A stretch of DNA of 15,850 nucleotides from Deinococcales bacterium (GTDB lineage Bacteria > Deinococcota > Deinococci > Deinococcales > Deinococcaceae): NCBI GenBank assembly GCA_025359705.1, contig JANYFS010000268.1, positions 1 through 15,850 on the forward strand. The letters are read 5' to 3'. This document shows positions 1-6,415 of this stretch, in pieces. The notes beneath the pieces are model-generated. The model was not told where the DNA came from. It searched no databases and worked only from the letters and a program-made list of their open reading frames with translations. How positions within the stretch are numbered: position 1 is the first letter of the stretch; each line of letters opens with the position of its first letter. A program made the position numbers and the translations under genes.

Positions 1-1113
1 TTGCATTCCAATTTCATCGCCGTAGTAAAAGGTGGGGGTTCCGCGCAGCGTCAGCAGCATCAGAGTAGCACTACGGGCATTGTTCAGGCCAAAACGACTG
101 CCAAAACGCGGCTGGTCATGGTTACCTAGCACATAATTGGGCCAGCCTTCGCCACATAGCGCGTCATAATGATCCACCAAACCCCGAATCACCCCCGCAT
201 CCCACGGGGTATAGGTATCCAAAGTTTTAAGGATCAGCGAAAAATTGAAGGGCAAGTGGCATTCGTCATTGTTACCGTAATAGGTCACCAGACGCTCGAG
301 TGGCGCAAAGATCTCGCCCACCATCATCCGTTCGGGGTAGCTGTCCACCACTGCCCGCATTTGGCGAATGTACTCGTGGGTATCACTTTGGTGCTGGGTG
401 TGGATGTGCAAGAGCTGGTTAAAGCTGATCTGGCCCTCGCTATAGTCGGGATTGGGCGGCTCGTCGCGCCACAGTTCATCTTTGGCAAGCAACCAAATCA
501 CATCCACCCGAAAGCCGTCCACCCCCCGCTCGAGCCAAAAGCGCATGGCACTAAAAATCGCCTCGCGCACTTCGGGATTGCGCCAGTTCAGGTCGGGCTG
601 TTCTTTCAAAAACTGATGAAAATAATACTGCCCCGTGGTCTCGTCCCACTCCCAACCCGAACCGCCAAACCAAGCCAGCCAATTATTGGGCGGGCTACCG
701 TCGGGCTGAGCATCTTTCCAAATGTACCAGTCGCGCTTGGGATTCTCTCGGCTCGAGCGGGACTCGAGGAACCAGGCATTTTGGTCGCTCGAGTGATTGG
801 GAACCAAATCCAGCACAATCTTGAGGTTTAGGGCATGTGCCTCGAGCAGCAGGCGGTCAAAGTCCACTAAATTGCCAAACAACGGATCAACATTGGAATA
901 ATCCGCCACATCATAGCCAAAATCCGCCATTGGCGAAGGAAAAATCGGCGAAATCCACACCGCAGTAATCCCCAGCGAAGCCAAGTAAGGCAAACGCCGC
1001 CGAATCCCCTCGAGGTCGCCTACTCCATCTTGGTTGGAGTCCTGAAAACTACGAGGATAAATTTGGTAGATGATCCCGCGCTGCCACCAGAGCTGTTCTT
1101 TGTGTTGTTCCAT
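1..1113 (-). CDS. GH13 alpha-glucosidase (oligo-1,6-glucosidase subfamily), 3' end outside window
   Basis: Hydrolyses terminal alpha-glucosidic bonds of short malto- or isomalto-oligosaccharides, presumably in the cytoplasm since no signal peptide is seen. The window holds the first 371 codons; relatives are about 530-560 residues, so the C-terminal third is missing at the left edge. The protein opens with an LWWQRGIIYQIYPRSFQDSN-type segment typical of the family. The three GH13 catalytic acids are visible: Asp204 in GFRVDV, Glu267 in MVGEIF and Asp333 in LGNHDQPR. The QPDLN motif (region V) marks the oligo-1,6-glucosidase subfamily. Val after the nucleophile has been linked to alpha-1,6 preference in isomaltases, so isomaltose-type substrates are possible, but this is only suggestive. 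The ATG at 1113 lies 31 bp after the stop of the LCP gene on the same strand. A TACCCT box 6 nt before the ATG could give a leaderless transcript. Confidence 0.93.
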   Translation of the reverse strand, partial: MEQHKEQLWWQRGIIYQIYPRSFQDSNQDGVGDLEGIRRRLPYLASLGITAVWISPIFPSPMADFGYDVADYSNVDPLFGNLVDFDRLLLEAHALNLKIVLDLVPNHSSDQNAWFLESRSSRENPKRDWYIWKDAQPDGSPPNNWLAWFGGSGWEWDETTGQYYFHQFLKEQPDLNWRNPEVREAIFSAMRFWLERGVDGFRVDVIWLLAKDELWRDEPPNPDYSEGQISFNQLLHIHTQHQSDTHEYIRQMRAVVDSYPERMMVGEIFAPLERLVTYYGNNDECHLPFNFSLILKTLDTYTPWDAGVIRGLVDHYDALCGEGWPNYVLGNHDQPRFGSRFGLNNARSATLMLLTLRGTPTFYYGDEIGMQ

Positions 1114-1118
1114 GAGCT

Positions 1119-1145
1119 AAGGGTACAACTTTTAGCCATACCCTT
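1119..1145 (-). promoter_or_regulatory. Inverted repeat over the putative start region of the GH13 gene
   Basis: Perfect 7-bp inverted repeat, AAGGGTA and TACCCTT arms separated by 13 nt, filling the gap between the LCP stop codon and the GH13 start. The arm nearer the GH13 gene contains TACCCT, which fits a TAnnnT -10 box 6 nt before the ATG. It could be an operator for a sugar-responsive repressor or a weak hairpin between cotranscribed genes. There is no T-tract, so it is not a standard terminator. Confidence 0.35.
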
Positions 1146-2314
1146 CACTCGAGCGGAGTATCTGCACCCAGCCGCACCGTCATGTCCGCACCTTTAACCC
1201 CTTGCGGTGAAACCTCTACTTGACCGTGGCCCATATCGCCCAAAAGCGCCTCGACCAGTTCGCCTTCTTTGCCCGTCTGCACTACCGTTTGAGCAATATT
1301 GCTGCCTTCAGGGTTGGTAATCCAGACTTTTTGGTATCCCAACGTCTCGAGCTTAGCCTTTAACCTTCTGGCTGCCCCGTCAGGAGCGCCCAAATTCATC
1401 ACTGCAATGGATAAGCCTCGAGGGTCGGCCCCGTCTCCCACGCCCTTAAAGTGATCGTTTAGCAAAGTGTCGATGCCGTAGCGGTCTACCTCCCAATAGC
1501 TGGTTCCCGAAAACATCCCCGCATTGCCTGGCAAGGTGAAGGTTTCCACCTGGGGGCGGTGCATCAGCATTCCAAACAAATAGGCCGCGTCCCGCCGCTC
1601 GAGGGTGGTTTTCATGTTGTTGCTGAGGGCTTGGGCCACCTGTGGCAAACGAATCAAGCCGCCAGGTGATTGCAGTTTGGCAGTCATGGCCTTGAGCATC
1701 TGTTGCTGACGTTCCACCCGCCCAATATCGCCCAAACCATCTTTGCGAAAGCGGGTAAATCCCTCGAGCTGTACCCCGCTTAACACCTGCTGGCCTTGCT
1801 TCAGGTCGATGTGCAGGTTGGCGGCGGTGTCTTCATACTTCATATCTTTGGGAACATAAACCTCGATGCCGCCCAGCGCGTCGGTCACTTCCCGCAAGGC
1901 CGACAGCGACAGCAAGGCATACCCATCGATATGCAAGTGGGTCAAATGCTCCACGGTGTTGACCAAGGCTTCGGGGCCACCATGCACATTGGCCCCATTC
2001 AGTTTGCCCCAGCCATAATCTTTGACCATCACCCGTGTGTCTCTGGGTAAACTGAGCAACTTCACGGTTTTGGACTTCGGCTCGAGCTGCACCAGCAAAA
2101 TGGTGTCGGTCAGGCCACGAAAATCTTCTGGAGCTTTTTGGTGATACCCACTGTATTTAGGAGTCACGCCGGCAATCACATAATTGACCCGACGATCTGG
2201 AGTTTTAGGCAAAGTTCCCCACTCGAGCAGCGTAGGAAACATCGGAGACAGGTACGCCAACACACCCGCCAAAGTAAGCAAGAACAACAATCCAAAAACC
2301 TTACCGCGTTTCAT
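1145..2314 (-). CDS. LytR-CpsA-Psr (LCP) family glycopolymer transferase with LytR_C domain
   Basis: LCP enzymes move polyprenyl-linked glycopolymers (wall polysaccharide, teichoic-type polymers) onto peptidoglycan outside the cytoplasmic membrane. The 389-residue protein has an N-terminal membrane anchor (about residues 6-24) and then the LCP domain: TDT at 69-71, SLPRDTRV at 88-95, KLNGANVHGG at 104-113, DALGGIEVYVP at 145-155 and the arginine-rich segment FTRFRKDGLGDIGRVERQQQ near 186-205. These Asp and Arg residues correspond to the pyrophosphate/metal site of the family. The C-terminal part (about 300-385) looks like the LytR_C (CpsA/VAT-related) domain that often follows. The ATG at 2314 is supported by a promoter ending 8 nt upstream. 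The polysaccharide-type genes upstream on the same strand fit a role in envelope polymer attachment. Confidence 0.92.
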   Translation of the reverse strand: MKRGKVFGLLFLLTLAGVLAYLSPMFPTLLEWGTLPKTPDRRVNYVIAGVTPKYSGYHQKAPEDFRGLTDTILLVQLEPKSKTVKLLSLPRDTRVMVKDYGWGKLNGANVHGGPEALVNTVEHLTHLHIDGYALLSLSALREVTDALGGIEVYVPKDMKYEDTAANLHIDLKQGQQVLSGVQLEGFTRFRKDGLGDIGRVERQQQMLKAMTAKLQSPGGLIRLPQVAQALSNNMKTTLERRDAAYLFGMLMHRPQVETFTLPGNAGMFSGTSYWEVDRYGIDTLLNDHFKGVGDGADPRGLSIAVMNLGAPDGAARRLKAKLETLGYQKVWITNPEGSNIAQTVVQTGKEGELVEALLGDMGHGQVEVSPQGVKGADMTVRLGADTPLE

Positions 2315-2546
2315 TGCTTTTAACTATGCTGGAAAATTCTGTACAGGTCAAGAAAAGTTGGCGTTTTTTTGTTGAAATGATACATGAGATTGGTTAATTT
2401 GTTCTATACGAAATGAGTAATTTATGACGAAACATTTATTGTGCGATTTTATATTTTATATTTCGTTTTTTGTTTTTCGTCGAAAGGATAAAGCACCTGA
2501 ACCAAAACGTAACCTCTGGTTCTCTGGCCCTCTCGAGCAAAGCGAC
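2315..2546. other. AT-rich intergenic region between the ArsC-like and LCP genes
   Basis: These 232 bp separate two genes on the minus strand. The part from about 2365 to 2480 is strikingly AT-rich with long T runs on the plus strand, and it has no CTCGAG until 2533. It holds the LCP promoter at its left end and a 6-bp inverted repeat (GAACCA/TGGTTC, 2499-2504 and 2517-2522). I see no credible gene or T-tailed terminator in it; the plus-strand frame starting at 2424 runs antisense into the ArsC-like gene. Confidence 0.5.
2323..2351 (-). promoter_or_regulatory. Promoter of the LCP gene (leaderless)
   Basis: On the minus strand TTGACC (2346-2351) is followed after 17 nt by CATAGT (2323-2328); these match 5/6 and 4/6 of the sigma-70 consensus. 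The -10 box ends 8 nt before the ATG at 2314, so transcription would begin at or next to the start codon. No Shine-Dalgarno sequence is present, which agrees with a leaderless mRNA. Confidence 0.6.
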
Positions 2547-2960
2547 TCACCCCTCGAGCCAACCTTTCCAGATCTCCTGTGCTTCCCCAATGCTCAGGTT
2601 TTTACCAAAACGCACCAAAGGCAAAATCAAGATATCGGGATGGTTTTGAATCTGCTCGAGCAAGCGTTCTTCGGACAAAATCAGATGCTCGAGGCCCAAA
2701 CTTTGATAGGTTTTTCCACTGGTCTCCAGCAGACTTCTCAATTGCCCCCCTGCTTTTTGAGCAAAACGAGTGATTTCCCCTTTGGCAATGGGCCGCTCAA
2801 GCAGATCCACCATATGGATTTTAAAGCGTCGCTCTTTAAAGAAGCGCTCGGCTTTGCGGGTGGAGTCAGACTTTTTAAGGCCAAAAATTTGTACCTCGAG
2901 AGGTACTTTGATATTCGGCTTCACGTTCGTTTTGGAGTTAGGCTTAGGAGCTTGGTTCAT
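2547..2960 (-). CDS. ArsC/Spx-fold (thioredoxin-like) protein lacking the catalytic cysteine
   Basis: 137 residues with the size and layout of the ArsC/Spx/YffB family: a beta strand (VQIFG, 23-27) leading into KKSDSTRKAERFF, then HMVDLLERP, and LPLVRFGK in the place of the cis-proline strand (about 113-120). In active members the loop reads like NCDTxRKA with a nucleophilic Cys; here Ser31 stands at that position and the whole protein contains no Cys. Redox or arsenate reductase activity of the normal type is therefore unlikely; a structural, binding or regulatory role is more plausible (inference). A Lys/Pro/Asn-rich tail of about 20 residues precedes the fold. The start at 2960 overlaps the end of the O-antigen ligase-like gene by 17 bp, so it is the last gene of that operon. 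Confidence 0.75.
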   Translation of the reverse strand: MNQAPKPNSKTNVKPNIKVPLEVQIFGLKKSDSTRKAERFFKERRFKIHMVDLLERPIAKGEITRFAQKAGGQLRSLLETSGKTYQSLGLEHLILSEERLLEQIQNHPDILILPLVRFGKNLSIGEAQEIWKGWLEG

Positions 2961-4278
2961 GTTTCACTTCACTTATTTGAGTCTCTTGATCTTCTTTAGC
3001 AGGTTCTCGAGATTGCTGGGGTTTGGGTAATTTTAAAGCAGACAGCGCGTAAATTACCGCCATTGTGCCAGGGATAGCGGTTTGGTGGGCGTCAAACAGG
3101 CCCGTAATCATGATTGGCACAAAGGCCGCCAACCAACTGAGTTCAGCAAGGCTACGGGGAGTTCGGAGTACACTCGAGAGTTGCAGCCCCAAAAACAGCA
3201 ACCAACCTACGCTGCCCAATTCGGAACCCATTTGATAGTAGTCGTTATGAGCATAATTGAGAATCGAGAGTGCGGTAGCAGGACACGGGTTTCCTTTGGC
3301 AACCACACGGTACAAGTCAGATTCCCAGAAAAACTGACCCACCCCAACCCCCGTCCAATGATGGGTAGCCCAAATCTTTTGGGCAGTTTCAAAAACATTA
3401 TAGCGGCACTCGAGAAAGGCTTGGGCAGAATTGCTTAGGCCCAAAAATTGACGGTAATGGTCAAAAATAGCTTGACCCATAGGATTTGTAATCAAATAAA
3501 AACCAAATGCACCTAAGCCTAAACCCAATATCGATAGCATAATTCCAATCATCCGATTTTTACGCCAAATCCAAACTAAAATGGGCATCAGTGCTGCCAA
3601 AATAACCATTGGGATGCTGCTTCCATCGGTTTTTAGGGCCAAATAAAGCAAAGCACCTTGCAAGATTACAAAAACAGGAGTATACCAAGAAAAACGACAA
3701 AACAAAACGAGGGTGGACAATACCGCAGATAACGGTAGTAGATAGCCCGCAAAATGACTGGGATTGTAGTATGGCCCAGTGATCAAAAAAGAGGGTTCTT
3801 GAAAATTGCGGTATACCGTATCTAAAAAAGGCAAAAAGATTCCACGTTGTTGCAAAAAGGCCACAGCTAGCGAAAACATCAATCCTAAAACAAATCCCGA
3901 CAATACTACTGCATGGCGGGTTTTACTGTTACCCCACAGATGAATCCCAATGGCACTGCCCAATATTCCCATCCACAAACCCGCCCAACGCTGGGCCTCG
4001 AGCGGATTTCCTGCCCAAGTGGTACTGAGCATAACCCAAGCATAAAGCGCCACCGCACAGCCCAGCCAAAAGGGTGAAACCGCAAGGGGGGTACGGCCCA
4101 GTGCTACGGTCAACAGGGTTAAACCAAAAGAAAGTGTGCCAAAAAAAGCAATGGCAGGCATACTCCAGGTCGCCAAACCCCCATTGGCAAGCGGGGCCAA
4201 AACTGCCACCAATACTGCCAAAACCCAAGCCGTATTCTCGAGAATCGCCAGCAAAGGATTATTCGTCTGAACCCTCAT
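2944..4278 (-). CDS. O-antigen ligase / Wzy-type polymerase-like membrane protein
   Basis: A 444-residue polytopic membrane protein with about 10-12 hydrophobic segments and a large hydrophilic loop in the second half. Signatures of the Wzy_C/WaaL superfamily are visible: YNPSHFAGYLLPL at 171-183 (NPNHFAGY-type motif), an R-x-x-VFETAQKIW segment near 292-303 followed by HWTGVGVGQF (307-316), and YAHNDYYQMGSELGSVGW (342-359), matching the HAHND-x-x-Q-x-x-x-E-x-G signature. Members polymerise or ligate polyprenyl-linked glycans at the outer face of the inner membrane; a few glycosylate proteins. Which acceptor is used here cannot be told. It starts within the stop of the TPR gene (ATGA overlap), so the two are translationally coupled, and its last 17 bp overlap the ArsC-like gene. 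The C-terminal tail is charged and probably cytoplasmic. The region 3414-3995 is unusually poor in CTCGAG. Confidence 0.88.
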   Translation of the reverse strand: MRVQTNNPLLAILENTAWVLAVLVAVLAPLANGGLATWSMPAIAFFGTLSFGLTLLTVALGRTPLAVSPFWLGCAVALYAWVMLSTTWAGNPLEAQRWAGLWMGILGSAIGIHLWGNSKTRHAVVLSGFVLGLMFSLAVAFLQQRGIFLPFLDTVYRNFQEPSFLITGPYYNPSHFAGYLLPLSAVLSTLVLFCRFSWYTPVFVILQGALLYLALKTDGSSIPMVILAALMPILVWIWRKNRMIGIMLSILGLGLGAFGFYLITNPMGQAIFDHYRQFLGLSNSAQAFLECRYNVFETAQKIWATHHWTGVGVGQFFWESDLYRVVAKGNPCPATALSILNYAHNDYYQMGSELGSVGWLLFLGLQLSSVLRTPRSLAELSWLAAFVPIMITGLFDAHQTAIPGTMAVIYALSALKLPKPQQSREPAKEDQETQISEVKHEPSS

Positions 4279-4841
4279 GGGGTGGCTCCCAAATCTTTGA
4301 GCTGGGCCAAAATAGTGTCGGTAGGATAGATGCGATATGAATTTTGATAAGAAATAACCGCCGCCGCTTTGTTACCCGCCAATTCCTGAAAACGGCCCTT
4401 TTGCGCCCATAAATTGGCATCACTCGAGCTGAGTTTTAGGGCGCGGTTCATGGTATTACTCGCGGTAATATAATCTTCGCCGTAACTATGCAACAGCGCG
4501 AGTTCTACAAGGGGCGTTGTAGCAGCGCTATTCAGAGCCGCCGCCTGCTCGAGGCTGGCAATGGCACGGGGTTTGTAATCGGCACGGTTGCGGCTTTGCC
4601 AAAAATTTCGCTCGAGGGTGGCTTTTTCCAGCCACGCCGCCGAATTCCGTGGCTCGAGGGCCAAAGTTTCTTGAACCAGAGCGTAAGCCAAATCCAAATT
4701 ATAGGCTTTGGAAGCGGCTTTTTCTTGCGCCAAAAGATTCTGCGCCCGTGCGTCCACAGCAAAGCGGTATAGCGCCACGCTCGAGGGAATGAAAAGCAAT
4801 ACCGCCAAAATCCGCACTAAAATCACCAAAACCGCCTCCAT
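4275..4841 (-). CDS. Membrane-anchored TPR protein
   Basis: 188 residues. An N-terminal hydrophobic stretch (about 5-25) acts as membrane anchor; the rest is helical with TPR-like repeats: LAYALVQETLALEPRNSAAW near 50-70, then AIASLEQAAALNSAATTPLV, and ANLWAQKGRFQELAGNKAAA followed by VISYQNSYRIYP near the C-terminus. TPR proteins serve as protein-interaction scaffolds, and TPR segments are often fused to or encoded beside O-antigen ligase-like proteins. The stop codon overlaps the start of the ligase-like gene by 4 bp (ATGA), so the two products are probably made in a fixed ratio and may act together (inference). First gene of the three-gene operon. Confidence 0.8.
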   Translation of the reverse strand: MEAVLVILVRILAVLLFIPSSVALYRFAVDARAQNLLAQEKAASKAYNLDLAYALVQETLALEPRNSAAWLEKATLERNFWQSRNRADYKPRAIASLEQAAALNSAATTPLVELALLHSYGEDYITASNTMNRALKLSSSDANLWAQKGRFQELAGNKAAAVISYQNSYRIYPTDTILAQLKDLGATP

Positions 4842-4860
4842 ATTTTACTCAGCTCAAATT

Positions 4861-4869
4861 ACCATAGCA
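4861..4869 (-). promoter_or_regulatory. Possible extended -10 promoter of the TPR-ligase operon
   Basis: On the minus strand TGCTATGGT forms an extended -10 (TGn plus TATGGT, -10 at 4861-4866) about 19 nt before the ATG at 4841. No convincing -35 box is seen. A very similar TTGCTATG string precedes the HtrA gene. Confidence 0.3.
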
Positions 4870-4930
4870 AAATTCAGTAGCAAAATAACCCAACCTCGAG
4901 TTCGGATGGGTCAAAAAAAGAAACACAACT

Positions 4931-4958
4931 AAAAAAACCGCTCCCACAAGGGAAGCGG
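4931..4958 (-). terminator. Rho-independent terminator of the small secreted-protein gene
   Basis: Read on the minus strand: CCGCT, one unpaired T, CCC, loop TTGT, GGG, AGCGG, then seven Ts. This is a GC-rich 8-bp stem with one bulge and a T-tract, about 60 nt after the stop codon at 5018 and about 90 nt upstream of the TPR gene start. It separates the two same-strand units. Confidence 0.85.
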
Positions 4959-5017
4959 AATAAACCTCGAGCATTAAGGATCTCGAGAATAAGTTTGAGG
5001 GAAAGGTGACTGAGACT

Positions 5018-5485
5018 TTACTGAGCGCCGTTACGAGGCGTGACCAAAGCACCACTGACATCACGCAAAGGGAAGTTTTCAATCGACTTCTTGGGCTTAT
5101 ACATGAAGTTGAGCATTTCGGCGGTGGTGTTGTACTTCTTGGGCATCTCTTTAACCGAATCCATCAACGTTTGTACATCTTTGGGCGAGAAGCAGCGGCA
5201 GTGGGTACTTTCCAGAACCGACAAGTTGACTAACACGTTGGATACAGCTTTTTCGGAGGATTTGGCCAAAGCCACGTAGGTACTGCGGCCCAAGCACAAT
5301 TTGAGATAGTTCAGGTCGCTGGGGGACAGCTTGATGATCTGAGCATTGGTCAGCTTGATCCCTTTGAACTTGGCTACGGACTGCAACACTTGCACTCCAG
5401 TCAACTTGCTCAGGCCGTAGTCCGCCGCGTTAGCGAAGGAGGCTACGGTAAAAAGCAAAGTGGCAGCAATCATTTTTTTAGACAT
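5018..5485 (-). CDS. Small secreted protein of unknown function
   Basis: 155 residues that I do not recognise. A clear signal peptide (MSKK charged start, hydrophobic core, ANA-AD cleavage site around residue 20-21) predicts export to the periplasm or beyond. The mature part of about 135 residues is mixed alpha-helical with three Cys (64, 96 and 98; the last two form a CRC motif) and basic stretches such as KPKK near 130-133. The start is well supported: GGAG lies 6 nt before the ATG at 5485 and an extended -10 promoter lies further upstream. It is a single-gene unit bounded by its own promoter and terminator. Unlike its neighbours it contains no CTCGAG hexamer, inside a 711-bp stretch without one. 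Confidence 0.8.
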   Translation of the reverse strand: MSKKMIAATLLFTVASFANAADYGLSKLTGVQVLQSVAKFKGIKLTNAQIIKLSPSDLNYLKLCLGRSTYVALAKSSEKAVSNVLVNLSVLESTHCRCFSPKDVQTLMDSVKEMPKKYNTTAEMLNFMYKPKKSIENFPLRDVSGALVTPRNGAQ

Positions 5486-5517
5486 GTGGGTCTCCTTTCA
5501 ACAACTATACGTTCGCC

Positions 5518-5526
5518 ATTATAACA
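5518..5526 (-). promoter_or_regulatory. Extended -10 promoter of the small secreted-protein gene
   Basis: On the minus strand TGTTATAAT gives a perfect TATAAT (5518-5523) with an upstream TGn extension. The predicted transcript start lies around 5511, leaving a short leader of about 25 nt that contains the GGAG ribosome site 6 nt before the ATG. No good -35 is visible, as is common with extended -10 promoters. Confidence 0.65.
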
Positions 5527-5556
5527 CATCCTCGAAAAATACCATCATCGGTTAGT

Positions 5557-5585
5557 CAGGTTCAAACTCAGGTTCGGGGCAGGTT
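5557..5585. repeat. Three direct CAGGTT repeats in the divergent promoter region
   Basis: CAGGTT occurs at 5557-5562, 5569-5574 and 5580-5585, with 12 and 11 bp between starts, close to one helical turn. The block lies 35-70 bp upstream of the -10 of the secreted-protein gene and about 70-100 bp upstream of the -10 of the DdrA-like gene, so it could be a stacked binding site for a regulator of either gene. This rests on pattern only. Confidence 0.3.
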
Positions 5586-5656
5586 GGCAGATAGATGGTC
5601 GGACAAGGGTTGAGGCAGGGGGTCAGATGGGGGGTACATTGCACAAGAATTAGGTT

Positions 5657-5662
5657 TATAAT
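5657..5662 (+). promoter_or_regulatory. Leaderless -10 box of the DdrA-like gene
   Basis: A perfect TATAAT ends 6 nt before the ATG at 5669 and there is no Shine-Dalgarno sequence between, so the mRNA should begin at the start codon. No good -35 is seen at 16-18 nt. I found no radiation/desiccation response palindrome (RDRM) of the Deinococcus ddr type upstream. Confidence 0.65.
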
Positions 5663-5668
5663 CTGTCT

Positions 5669-6415
5669 ATGTCGTATAAACCAATCAGCGAATCCCAACT
5701 CGAGGCGCTGCTGGCTCCCTTTGAACCGGGTCAGCTCTATTGGCAAAAACTCGAGGAAGTGGCGGAGATGGCCCGTTGGCAAGTGGTGCTGCACCGCGAG
5801 GCTCTTTTCGAGCGCCTGGACAGTATTTTATCGCTCGAGTGGGGGTTTCGGCTCGAGGTGATCAGTCCGTTGCCTGCGGTAGTGGTGGCCCACCTCGAGC
5901 TAGGTGGTGGGGTGCGTTCGGGCATGGGCGAGGGTCTCAGTTTGATGGAAGCACAGATTGCGGCCCTTTCCCAAGCAGCACTGGCCTACGGCATCGCCCA
6001 AGATGAATTGTTCCAGCCCCACCAGTGGCACAATTTGGATTGGAAAGCCTTCCAACATAAAACCCAGCATCTAACCCAAGATAAAATCCCTCGAGCGGAA
6101 GTCCACGATGTAACTGGTGCGAATAATGTCACTGGTGTGCTGGGAAATGTAGATTCAGCAATCACTTCATCTGGTTCAACACCCTCTATTTCAACAGCTC
6201 AAGTTCCAACACCTCAAGTTCCAACACCTCAACTCGAGCCTGTTAAACCTGATCCCAAACAAGCCATCGACGAATTAGTGGATGAGCTGCGTGAAATGGG
6301 ATTGGGCCTCGAGAGTGCTAAAATTATGCGTGAATTTAAGGGGTACGGTGAAACCCTTGAAGAAAGCCGCAAACTCTATTCTATGCTCAAGGCCGTTAAA
6401 AAGGGTCGCTTATGA
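5669..6415 (+). CDS. Divergent DdrA / Rad52-type single-strand annealing protein
   Basis: 248 residues. The N-terminal ~125 residues match the DdrA/Rad52-Rad22 fold in order of features: LLAPFEPGQLYWQ (14-26), ARWQVVLHREALFERLDSIL (35-54), EWGFRLEVI (57-65), and the helix SLMEAQIAALSQAALAYGIA (91-110) that resembles the A-x-x-x-A-x-K/Q-R-A-x-x-x-x-GI motif of DdrA, followed by PHQW. DdrA of Deinococcus radiodurans binds and protects 3' single-stranded DNA ends; a similar role is inferred here. The middle (about 130-195) is low-complexity and contains a duplicated VPTPQ repeat; the C-terminal ~50 residues are charged helix and may bind a partner. The start at 5669 is fixed by the TATAAT 6 nt upstream. 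It overlaps the phosphoesterase gene by 4 bp (ATGA). Sequence divergence from true DdrA is considerable. Confidence 0.68.
   Translation: MSYKPISESQLEALLAPFEPGQLYWQKLEEVAEMARWQVVLHREALFERLDSILSLEWGFRLEVISPLPAVVVAHLELGGGVRSGMGEGLSLMEAQIAALSQAALAYGIAQDELFQPHQWHNLDWKAFQHKTQHLTQDKIPRAEVHDVTGANNVTGVLGNVDSAITSSGSTPSISTAQVPTPQVPTPQLEPVKPDPKQAIDELVDELREMGLGLESAKIMREFKGYGETLEESRKLYSMLKAVKKGRL
6198..6230 (+). repeat. 15-bp in-frame tandem repeat in the DdrA-like gene
   Basis: CTCAAGTTCCAACAC occurs twice back to back (6198-6212 and 6213-6227) with the start of a third copy. It encodes the repeated QVPTP segment in the disordered linker of the protein, so copy-number change would keep the frame. Confidence 0.8.

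Noticed and set aside
169..831. Long plus-strand open frame of 220 codons
   Set aside because: It lies antisense to the GH13 gene, whose catalytic motifs are intact on the other strand, and its own translation shows no recognisable protein.
5486..5668. Radiation/desiccation response motif (RDRM) upstream of the DdrA-like gene
   Set aside because: No palindrome of the expected TTATGnnATnnCATAA type is present.
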